Below, piece by piece: positions 53,870 to 64,000 of a stretch of 64,000 bases of DNA. Every line of letters begins with the position of its first letter. The first letter of the stretch is position 1. The DNA is from Serratia quinivorans. GTDB lineage: Bacteria; Pseudomonadota; Gammaproteobacteria; Enterobacterales; Enterobacteriaceae. Both the position numbers and the translations under genes were made by a program. The notes beneath the pieces were generated by a model. It saw only the letters and a program-made list of their open reading frames with translations, had not been told where the DNA came from and ran no database searches. The DNA lies in NCBI RefSeq assembly GCF_946227985.1, contig NZ_CAMKGL010000009.1:118899-182898 (forward strand). The letters run 5' to 3'.

Positions 53870-54571
53870 ATGACAATATTGAGCTGTAAAGTGACCTCCG
53901 TAGAGGCCATTACCGATACGGTTTATCGGGTACGCTTGGTGCCTGAGGCACCGTTTTCTTTCAAGGCAGGACAGTATCTGATGGTGGTGATGGATGAGCG
54001 CGACAAGCGTCCGTTCTCACTGGCCTCCATTCCGTCAGACCAGGATTACATTGAGCTGCATATTGGCGCTTCGGAGCTGAATCTGTACGCCATGGCGGTA
54101 ATGGATCGCATTCTGAAAGAGCAGGCGATTACCGTTGATATCCCGCACGGTGACGCCTGGTTGCGTGAAGAAGGCAGCCGTCCCCTGGTGTTGATCGCTG
54201 GCGGCACGGGTTTCTCCTACGCGCGCTCGATTCTGTTGGCCGCGCTGGAGCAGCAGCCGGATCGCGATATCTCCATCTACTGGGGCGGACGCGAACTGAA
54301 GCACCTGTATGACTTGAGCGAGCTGGAAGCGCTGTCGTTGCGGCATCCTAATCTGAAAGTCATTCCGGTGGTTGAACAGCCGGAAGAGGAGTGGCGTGGC
54401 CGCAGCGGCACAGTGCTCAGCGCGGTGCTGCAGGACTTCGGCACGCTGGCAGAGCACGACATTTATATTGCCGGCCGCTTCGAGATGGCCAAAATCGCTC
54501 GCGAGCGTTTCTGCGCCGAACGTGGCGCGCTGGAAGCGCATATGTTTGGCGACGCCTTTTCGTTTATCTGA
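53870..54571 (+). CDS. fre: NAD(P)H-flavin reductase Fre
   Basis: The ATG at 53870, behind AGAGGG, gives 233 residues, the E. coli length. Reduces free flavins; the ferredoxin-reductase-like fold shows the flavin motif RPFSLAS and the nicotinamide motif [15 protein letters not shown], ending FSFI as usual for Fre. It follows ubiD on the same strand. Confidence 0.96.
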   Translation: MTILSCKVTSVEAITDTVYRVRLVPEAPFSFKAGQYLMVVMDERDKRPFSLASIPSDQDYIELHIGASELNLYAMAVMDRILKEQAITVDIPHGDAWLREEGSRPLVLIAGGTGFSYARSILLAALEQQPDRDISIYWGGRELKHLYDLSELEALSLRHPNLKVIPVVEQPEEEWRGRSGTVLSAVLQDFGTLAEHDIYIAGRFEMAKIARERFCAERGALEAHMFGDAFSFI

Positions 54572-54591
54572 GGCGCGAAGCAGTAGCAAAC

Positions 54592-54618
54592 GGGGTGGCT
54601 AATGGCTGCCCCTTTTTA
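54592..54618 (+). terminator. terminator after fre
   Basis: GGGG...CCCC stem (54592-54612) with three wobble pairs, then TTTTTATT. A fair rho-independent candidate. Confidence 0.7.
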
Positions 54619-54643
54619 TTGAGGCGTCAGCAGAATTCAGGCA

Positions 54644-54670
54644 TAAAAAAACCCGCCCCTGACAGGCGGG
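54644..54670 (-). terminator. terminator of fadBA
   Basis: On the minus strand CCCGCC (54670-54665) pairs with GGCGGG (54657-54652), followed by a run of seven T residues. Clear rho-independent terminator behind fadA. Confidence 0.9.
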
Positions 54671-54741
54671 AAGTACGGCAACTAAACTTGGTGGGATGCT
54701 GCGGTTTGAAGTGTTGACGCAGTCATCCCAAATAGACACAG

Positions 54742-58105
<3,364 letters not shown>

Positions 58106-58129
58106 GTCTATCTCCTGAATCAGCGTTTG

Positions 58130-58146
58130 ATCTGGTATGACCAGAT
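58130..58146. promoter_or_regulatory. FadR operator upstream of fadB
   Basis: ATCTGGTATGACCAGAT, a 17-base near-perfect palindrome, matches the FadR consensus ANCTGGTCNGACCNGNT except at one position. It lies 24 bases before the fadB start. FadR without acyl-CoA would repress fadBA. A weaker CTGGTCTGATC half-site lies at 58202-58212 in the same gap. Confidence 0.88.
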
Positions 58147-58338
58147 GATGAGGAGTGTGGTTTTTATGTTAACAATATGCAAATGAGAGATTGCATTTTT
58201 GCTGGTCTGATCACATGGCTCTGAGTTAGTGCTTTGATTTAAAACGAAGTTATATTTTATGCTTTATGGTGATTTGTCGACGAGTGAAAGCCTTCATACA
58301 CTTGCCGGAGCAGAGTGTTGCTCACGCAGAGGTGCGAA

Positions 58339-59535
58339 ATGAGTAAAGCGGTATGTGTAAAACACAGCGGTTTCTGGAGTATCCCCGCCAGAACCATGAC
58401 GCTGGCTTGTCTGCTGGTGTTTATGGCGCAGATGGCGACGACGGTGTATTTGCCTTCATTACCGACGGTGATGCAGGAACTGGCAATGACGCGCCGCGCC
58501 ACCGAACTTTCTATATCGATATTCGTGATAGGAGCCGCCTTACCGGTGTTGTTCTGGGGGGCTGCGGCCGATCGTTTTGGCCGTCGCCTGCCGCTGACAC
58601 TGTCTCTGGCGTTGTTTATCAGTTGCAGTGCTCTGCTGGCATTTTGCAGTAACGGTACTCAGTTATTAGTGCTGCGGGCACTACAGGGGGTTGCCGCCGG
58701 AGGTGCTGCAATCATCGCGCGCATTATTGTTCGTGATAACTGGAGCGGTGATGAACTGGCAAGGCGTCTTTCGGTACTGTCGGTAGCCTTTATCGCCGCG
58801 TTGGGCGGTGGGCAGTTTATCGGTGGGCTGCTCAGTCAGTATTCACACTGGCAAATGGGTTTCGTGGTGATGGGGCTGACCGGACTGGCGATATTGTTAC
58901 TGATGGTGACGCTGCCACTGGAAGCGGGCCGCACCTTGGGCCAGCGCCCGGCCATGGTGGCAACCTATTGGCTTATTCTGCGTCGCCCGGGGTTCTTCTG
59001 GCCTGCCATTGTCGGCGGATTGGGGTTTGCTACTACTGTCACTCTGCAGGAAGTTAGCCCGTTTATCATGCAGCAGGGGTTTGGCCTGAATGTTACCGCC
59101 TTTGGGGCTCTGGGGCTGGTGATCGGCGTGGCTTACTTTACCGGAGCAATGGCAGTAAACCGGACGGTTGCACGCTTTGGCGGTAAGCGGCTGATGCAGG
59201 CGGGGACGAGTATCGTCGCCGTTGCCACTGCTGCGATAATGGTGCTGTGGTGGAGCGGTGTGCTGGTGGGGCTTTCCGGTATGACAGTCTTCATCGCTTT
59301 GTATTGTTTGACGATTTTTGGCCAGGCGGTACTGTTCCCTAATAGCATGGCGATGGCCGTTAGCGATGCCAAAGATCAGGGTGCCTACGCCATGGCGTTA
59401 TGCGGCTTTCTGCAACAGTGTCTGGCAGGCATAGCTGCAGCCGGCGCGGTTCTACTCGAACATCACGGCCTGTGGGCGGCCGCTATCGCGTTGCTTGGTC
59501 TGGTCGCCTGGTTAATTGTTAAGCTACGGATGTAA
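58339..59535 (+). CDS. Bcr/CflA-type MFS drug-efflux transporter
   Basis: 398 residues from the ATG at 58339 after GAGGTGCG. Twelve helices; the MFS motif A appears as GAAADRFGRRLPL between helices 2 and 3, and the helix-4 ALQGVAAGGAAIIARIIVRD stretch is typical of the Bcr/CflA subfamily. The substrate is unknown. Divergent from fadB; this gene is not found here in E. coli. Confidence 0.87.
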   Translation: MSKAVCVKHSGFWSIPARTMTLACLLVFMAQMATTVYLPSLPTVMQELAMTRRATELSISIFVIGAALPVLFWGAAADRFGRRLPLTLSLALFISCSALLAFCSNGTQLLVLRALQGVAAGGAAIIARIIVRDNWSGDELARRLSVLSVAFIAALGGGQFIGGLLSQYSHWQMGFVVMGLTGLAILLLMVTLPLEAGRTLGQRPAMVATYWLILRRPGFFWPAIVGGLGFATTVTLQEVSPFIMQQGFGLNVTAFGALGLVIGVAYFTGAMAVNRTVARFGGKRLMQAGTSIVAVATAAIMVLWWSGVLVGLSGMTVFIALYCLTIFGQAVLFPNSMAMAVSDAKDQGAYAMALCGFLQQCLAGIAAAGAVLLEHHGLWAAAIALLGLVAWLIVKLRM

Positions 59536-59652
59536 CGACGTTTACAGCGATTTGCGAACCGCTCCGCATGCCAGAGCTGATGGGGTTGGTGCACCTGAAC
59601 GGTGTGCTAAGATGACTCATTCCGTTCTAATGGTATGTATAAGGGTATTGTG

Positions 59653-60984
59653 ATGGAAACGCTGGCTTCTTTGTATAACGACCACCTGGCAGAACTGCAA
59701 AAACGGGCGCGTGAAGTGTTAACGCGCAACAAACTGGATGCGCTGCTGATTCACTCAGGAGAGCTGCAACGGATATTCCAGGACGATCGCAGCTATCCGT
59801 TCAAAGTGAACGCGCACTTTAAGGCTTGGGTGCCAGTTACCTCGGTACCCAACTGCTGGCTGTGGGTGGACGGCGTTAACAAACCGAAGCTGTGGTTCTA
59901 TTCGCCGGTCGACTACTGGCACAGCGTTGAGCCACTGCCGGAGAGTTTTTGGACCAAGTCCGTTGAACTGATGCCGTTGGCTAATGCTGATGATATCGCG
60001 CAGCAGCTTCCTGCCCAGCGTGAGCGTGTGGGTTATATCGGCTATGCGCAACAACGTGCACGCGATCTCGGTATCCTGGCAGAAAACGTCAATCCGAAAG
60101 CGGTGTTGAATTACCTCGATTTCCATCGCTCAATCAAAACCGGCTACGAGTTGGCCTGCATGCGCGAAGCACAGAAAACCGCGGTTATGGGGCACCGTGC
60201 CGCTCATGAGGCCTTTCTGTCCGGCATGAGTGAGTTTGATATCAATCAGGCTTACCTCACCGCCACGGGGCATCGCGACACCGATGTGCCTTATGACAAC
60301 ATTGTTGCGCTGAATGAGCATGCGTCGGTGCTGCATTACACCACGCTGGATCATCAGCCACCGTCCGAAATGCTGAGCTTCCTGCTTGATGCCGGTGCCG
60401 AATATAACGGTTACGCCGCCGATCTGACTCGTACCTACGCTGGCCAGAGCGGCAGTGACTTCGCGCATCTGATAAAAGATCTTAACGGTGAGCAGCTGGC
60501 ACTGATGGATACCATCAAAGCCGGAGTGCGTTACACCGATTACCATGTGCAAATGCATCAACGTATCGCCAAATTGCTCAAGAGCCACAAGCTGGTGACC
60601 GGCATCAGTGAAGAAGCCATGGTTGAACAGGGGCTGACCACGCCATTCCTGCCACACGGTCTGGGCCATCCTCTGGGGTTGCAGGTGCATGACTCTGCCG
60701 GCTTTATGCAGGATGAACAGGGTACCCATCTGGCCGCTCCGTCCAAATACCCGTACCTGCGCTGCACCCGCGTGTTGCAACCTGGCATGGTGTTAACCAT
60801 TGAGCCCGGTATGTATTTTATTGATTCCCTGTTGGCGCCATGGCGCAGTGGCGAATTCAGTCAACACTTTGCCTGGGATCGCATCGATGCGCTGAAACCT
60901 TATGGTGGTATCCGTATTGAAGACAATATCGTGATCCACGAAAAGCGTATCGAGAACATGACGCGCGATCTGAATCTGGCCTGA
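59653..60984 (+). CDS. pepQ: Xaa-Pro dipeptidase PepQ
   Basis: The ATG at 59653 ([15 protein letters not shown]) gives 443 residues, the E. coli length. Cleaves dipeptides with C-terminal proline and hydrolyses organophosphate triesters. The pita-bread metallopeptidase ligands are visible: [17 protein letters not shown] (two Asp), [13 protein letters not shown] (His), TIEPGMYF (Glu) and IRIEDN (Glu). The stop overlaps the yigZ start. Confidence 0.96.
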   Translation: METLASLYNDHLAELQKRAREVLTRNKLDALLIHSGELQRIFQDDRSYPFKVNAHFKAWVPVTSVPNCWLWVDGVNKPKLWFYSPVDYWHSVEPLPESFWTKSVELMPLANADDIAQQLPAQRERVGYIGYAQQRARDLGILAENVNPKAVLNYLDFHRSIKTGYELACMREAQKTAVMGHRAAHEAFLSGMSEFDINQAYLTATGHRDTDVPYDNIVALNEHASVLHYTTLDHQPPSEMLSFLLDAGAEYNGYAADLTRTYAGQSGSDFAHLIKDLNGEQLALMDTIKAGVRYTDYHVQMHQRIAKLLKSHKLVTGISEEAMVEQGLTTPFLPHGLGHPLGLQVHDSAGFMQDEQGTHLAAPSKYPYLRCTRVLQPGMVLTIEPGMYFIDSLLAPWRSGEFSQHFAWDRIDALKPYGGIRIEDNIVIHEKRIENMTRDLNLA

Positions 60985-61598
60985 TGCAGCCTTACCCGAT
61001 CCCGGCAGGCCCCGTCAGTGTCAGCGAAGAAATAAAGAAGAGCCGTTTTATCACCCTGCTGGCACCGACCGGCGGGGTTGATGTTGCAAAGGCGTTTATT
61101 CAGCAGGTTCGTGATGAACACCCTGCGGCCAGGCACCATTGCTGGGCATTTGTCGCAGGATCACCGACTGACTCACAACAGTTGGGCTTTTCCGACGACG
61201 GCGAACCTTCCGGAACGGCGGGTAAACCTATTCTTGCCCAACTAATGGGCAGTGGAATCGGCGAAATCACCGCCGTGGTCGTGCGTTACTACGGCGGTAT
61301 CAAGTTGGGCACCGGTGGTTTGGTGAGAGCCTACGGCAGTGGTGTGCAGCAGGCATTAAAGCAATTGGCCGTGAGCTATAAAATCCCGCAGGCCGAATAT
61401 ACTTTGCAATGTGACTATGCTCAGTTGGCATTGGTAGAGAATTTATTGCAGCAAACTGAAGGACGGATAGTGCAGGGGGAATATGGCGCTTCCGTCAGGT
61501 TGCATCTGGCTTTACCTGTCAGCGGTGTCGAAGCGTTCGGGAATAAATTACGTGATCTCAGTCGCGGTAATTTGCAATTAACCCCCATTTCGCAATAA
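60984..61598 (+). CDS. yigZ: IMPACT/UPF0029-family protein YigZ
   Basis: 204 residues; the ATG at 60984 shares its first base with the pepQ stop. IMPACT family, N-terminal domain with SVSEEIKKSRFI and ARHHCWAFVAG, GFSDDGEPSGTAGKPIL and VVRYYGGIKLGTGGLVRAYG, then a small C-terminal domain. The role in bacteria is unclear (proposed translation-related). Same order pepQ-yigZ-trkH-hemG as E. coli. Confidence 0.94.
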   Translation: MQPYPIPAGPVSVSEEIKKSRFITLLAPTGGVDVAKAFIQQVRDEHPAARHHCWAFVAGSPTDSQQLGFSDDGEPSGTAGKPILAQLMGSGIGEITAVVVRYYGGIKLGTGGLVRAYGSGVQQALKQLAVSYKIPQAEYTLQCDYAQLALVENLLQQTEGRIVQGEYGASVRLHLALPVSGVEAFGNKLRDLSRGNLQLTPISQ

Positions 61599-61632
61599 TT
61601 CCCCCAACTGAATTGCTAAGGATCGTGCTGAA

Positions 61633-63084
61633 ATGCATTTTCGCGCTATAACCCGTATCGTTGGTTTGCTGGTCATCCTGTTCTCCGGGACGATGTTTAT
61701 TCCTGGGCTGGTGGCATTGATATACCGCGATGGGGCGGGGCGGGCGTTCAGCCAAACCTTCTTTGTGGCGGTAACCATCGGCCTGATGCTGTGGTGGCCC
61801 AACCGTAAACAAAAGCATGAGCTGAAGCCGCGAGAGGGTTTTCTGATTGTGGTGTTGTTCTGGACGGTGCTGGGCAGCGTCGGGGCATTACCGTTTTTAT
61901 TTTCGGAGCGGCCTAATCTTTCGCTGACCGATGCCTTCTTCGAATCGTTTTCCGGTTTAACCACCACCGGGGCGACGACGCTGGTGGGGTTGGACTCACT
62001 ACCCAAAGCCATTTTGTTCTATCGACAGATGCTGCAATGGATGGGCGGGATGGGGATCATTGTGTTGGCCGTAGCGATACTGCCGATCCTCGGCGTCGGC
62101 GGCATGCAGCTGTACCGCGCAGAAATGCCAGGCCCACTGAAAGATAATAAAATGCGGCCTCGCATTGCTGAAACGGCCAAAACCCTGTGGCTGATTTATG
62201 TCCTGTTGACCATTGCCTGTGCACTGGCGCTTTGGGGGGCAGGCATGTCAGTGTTTGACGCCATCGGCCATAGCTTCTCGACTATCGCTATTGGCGGTTT
62301 CTCTACCCATGACGCCAGCATCGGTTATTACGCCAGTCCGACCATCAACACTATCATTGCTATTTTCTTGCTGATCTCCGGTTGTAACTACGGCTTGCAC
62401 TTCGCCTTGCTGAGCGGCCGCAGCCTGAAAGTTTACTGGCGTGATCCTGAGTTCCGTATGTTCATTGCCGTGCAGTTGACGCTGGTAGTGGTGTGTACTG
62501 CCGTGCTGTGGGGGCATGGTGTCTACAAAACCGGTATGGAAACGGTCAATCAGGCGTTCTTCCAGGTGGTATCTATGGCGACAACGGCTGGCTTTACCAC
62601 CGACAGTATTGCCAAATGGCCGTTATTCCTGCCGATGTTGTTGCTGTGCTCTGCATTTATTGGGGGCTGTGCCGGCTCGACCGGTGGCGGTCTGAAGGTG
62701 ATTCGCATTCTGCTGCTGTATTTACAGGGCTCGCGTGAGCTAAAAAGGCTGGTGCACCCTAATGCGGTTTACACTATCAAGTTGGGTAACCGCGCGCTGC
62801 CGGAACGCATCCTGGAGGCGGTATGGGGGTTCTTCTCCGCTTATGCGCTGGTGTTTATCGTCAGCATGCTGGCGATTATCGCCACCGGCGTGGATGATTT
62901 TTCTGCCTTTGCTGCCGTAACGGCGACGCTGAACAACCTTGGGCCTGGGTTGGGCGTGGTGGCGGATAACTTCACTACTATGCCTGCACCGGCGAAGTGG
63001 ATCTTGGTTCTGACGATGCTGTTCGGGCGCCTTGAAGTCTTTACACTGCTGGTTCTGTTCACGCCGACGTTCTGGCGTGAATGA
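61633..63084 (+). CDS. trkH: low-affinity K+ transporter TrkH
   Basis: 483 residues, the E. coli length. Four M1-P-M2 repeats; selectivity-filter regions are visible as [32 protein letters not shown] and [12 protein letters not shown]. Works with the NAD-binding TrkA. hemG follows after 22 bases. Confidence 0.96.
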   Translation: MHFRAITRIVGLLVILFSGTMFIPGLVALIYRDGAGRAFSQTFFVAVTIGLMLWWPNRKQKHELKPREGFLIVVLFWTVLGSVGALPFLFSERPNLSLTDAFFESFSGLTTTGATTLVGLDSLPKAILFYRQMLQWMGGMGIIVLAVAILPILGVGGMQLYRAEMPGPLKDNKMRPRIAETAKTLWLIYVLLTIACALALWGAGMSVFDAIGHSFSTIAIGGFSTHDASIGYYASPTINTIIAIFLLISGCNYGLHFALLSGRSLKVYWRDPEFRMFIAVQLTLVVVCTAVLWGHGVYKTGMETVNQAFFQVVSMATTAGFTTDSIAKWPLFLPMLLLCSAFIGGCAGSTGGGLKVIRILLLYLQGSRELKRLVHPNAVYTIKLGNRALPERILEAVWGFFSAYALVFIVSMLAIIATGVDDFSAFAAVTATLNNLGPGLGVVADNFTTMPAPAKWILVLTMLFGRLEVFTLLVLFTPTFWRE

Positions 63085-63106
63085 TCCTGATAGAAGGAGT
63101 AACGCC

Positions 63107-63640
63107 GTGAAGGCACTGATTCTTTATTCTAGCCGTGATGGGCAAACACGCTCTATTGCTTCTTATATTGCAAGCCAATTGCAGGATACGCTGCGCTGTG
63201 ACGTGATCGATTTGCTACAGGCGGATAATGTAGACCTCAGCCAGTATCAGCAAGTGCTGATTGGTGCCTCAATACGCTATGGCCATTTCCATCCGAAGCT
63301 GGATAAGTTTGTTAAGCGCCATGCTGAGCAGTTGAACCAGATGCCGAGTGCGTTTTTTAGCGTTAACCTGACCGCCCGTAAGGTAGACAAGCGTTCGCCA
63401 CAGACCAACGCCTATACCCGCAAGTTCCTGTTGTCTTCTCCCTGGCAGCCAAAACAGTGTGCCGTGTTCGCCGGCGCGCTTCGCTATCCACGTTATCGCT
63501 GGTTCGATCGAGTCATGATTCAACTTATTATGCGTATGACGGGGGGCGAAACAGATGCCAGTAAAGAAGTGGAGTACACAGACTGGCAGCAGGTGGACCG
63601 TTTTGCTCAGGAGTTTGGACATATTCAGTATGAAAAGTGA
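63107..63640 (+). CDS. hemG: menaquinone-dependent protoporphyrinogen IX dehydrogenase HemG
   Basis: 177 residues from a GTG at 63107, behind AAGGAG; the frame extends upstream into trkH. Flavodoxin-like: [18 protein letters not shown] binds the FMN phosphate, followed by [26 protein letters not shown] and the [13 protein letters not shown] loop. Oxidises protoporphyrinogen IX in heme synthesis. It stands just before the rRNA operon, as hemG-rrsA in E. coli. Confidence 0.96.
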   Translation: MKALILYSSRDGQTRSIASYIASQLQDTLRCDVIDLLQADNVDLSQYQQVLIGASIRYGHFHPKLDKFVKRHAEQLNQMPSAFFSVNLTARKVDKRSPQTNAYTRKFLLSSPWQPKQCAVFAGALRYPRYRWFDRVMIQLIMRMTGGETDASKEVEYTDWQQVDRFAQEFGHIQYEK

Positions 63641-63709
63641 CGAAAACGCTGACTTGTGCAGCGCTTTGTTGAAATAATCCGCGCTTGAAAAGTTTTTTGC
63701 ATTTAGGGG

Positions 63710-63737
63710 TTGCGGCCTTCTGAGAACTCCCTATAAT
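63710..63737 (+). promoter_or_regulatory. rRNA operon promoter P1
   Basis: TTGCGG (63710-63715) and TATAAT (63732-63737) with a 16-base spacer, followed by GCGCC, the GC-rich discriminator of stringently controlled rrn promoters. The A/T-rich stretch before the -35 is a probable UP element. Confidence 0.93.
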
Positions 63738-63818
63738 GCGCCTCCATCGACACGGAACATGTGAACAACTTCACAGAGTCTCCGGGGTTCGAAGAGAAAA
63801 AATCCTGAAATTTAGGGG

Positions 63819-63846
63819 TTGACTCTGAAAGAGGAAAGCGTAATAT
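63819..63846 (+). promoter_or_regulatory. rRNA operon promoter P2
   Basis: TTGACT (63819-63824) and TAATAT (63841-63846), spacer 16 bases, followed by ACGCCACC. It lies 109 bases downstream of P1, the normal P1-P2 distance. Confidence 0.92.
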
Positions 63847-64000
63847 ACGCCACCTCGAGATAGCGCGCTACGGCGGCTAACTCACTGCTCTTTAACAATT
63901 TATCAGACAATCTGTGTGGGCACTCCACAAGACGATATCCAGAACCTTCGGGTTCGAAAAAATATCAAGTCTTGAAGAGTGACCAAGCAATAAGTTGTTT
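63847..64000 (+). other. rRNA operon leader with boxA antitermination site
   Basis: The leader runs to the window end. TGCTCTTTAACAA at 63886-63898 is the boxA of the Nus antitermination complex. The sequence that follows (ATTTATCAGACAATCTGTGTGG) closely resembles enterobacterial rrn leaders. The 16S gene start is not in the window. Confidence 0.9.

Overview
The window reads as about 64 kb of a Serratia chromosome (Enterobacterales). A serralysin gene with a periplasmic Inh-type inhibitor beside it, gene order shared in long blocks with Escherichia coli, a coding GC content that looks to be in the upper fifties, and ERIC elements between operons all point there. The species cannot be fixed from this alone; the S. 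marcescens / liquefaciens / proteamaculans group fits.

Layout. (1) 1-1640: the end of the glpABC operon (partial glpB, glpC). (2) 1648-15860: dcrB, a GNAT acetyltransferase, yhhQ, a ~267-bp inverted-repeat element, tusA, zntA with a ZntR-type promoter, the serralysin-inhibitor pair prtS-inh, yhhN, yhhM, yhhL-rsmD, and the ftsY-ftsE-ftsX-rpoH cluster. (3) 15873-19523: a leftward three-gene set in which panM, the activator of PanD maturation, overlaps a DUF3142 gene, which overlaps a large exported helical-repeat gene. (4) 19930-31662: livKHMGF, a PLP aminotransferase and ugpBAECQ. Three ERIC elements lie here. One sits between a tandem Pho box and ugpB, so it is probably in the ugp leader RNA. 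(5) 31659-34400: yhhA and then an AT-rich island with three DUF943 paralogues and a duplicated small gene. (6) 34402-63640: a second long E. coli-like block: bioP, metR/metE, ysgA, udp, a tyrosine-phosphatase-like gene, a DedA gene, rmuC, ubiE-ubiJ-ubiB, tatABC, tatD, hemB, rfaH, pepE, ubiD, fre, fadBA, an MFS transporter, pepQ, yigZ, trkH, hemG. (7) 63700-64000: tandem P1/P2 promoters and the leader of an rRNA operon whose 16S gene starts just beyond the window.

How the genes work together. Several groups are complete pathways or machines: branched-chain amino acid import (liv), glycerol-3-phosphate import plus phosphodiester hydrolysis (ugp), Tat protein export, SRP receptor/divisome ABC complex/heat-shock sigma factor, ubiquinone synthesis (ubiE, ubiJ, ubiB, ubiD), fatty-acid beta-oxidation (fadBA) and heme synthesis (hemB, hemG). 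Recognisable control sites are a ZntR promoter with the 20-bp spacer, a tandem Pho box, met boxes, a CRP-CytR-CRP arrangement at udp, a FadR operator at fadBA and a CA-rich GcvB-type site at livK.

The least explained parts are the DUF943/small-gene island, which lies exactly where two ancestral gene-order blocks meet, the panM-DUF3142-helical-repeat operon, and the inverted-repeat element at 3544-3810. I saw no CRISPR array, no tRNA gene, no transposase and no prophage gene.
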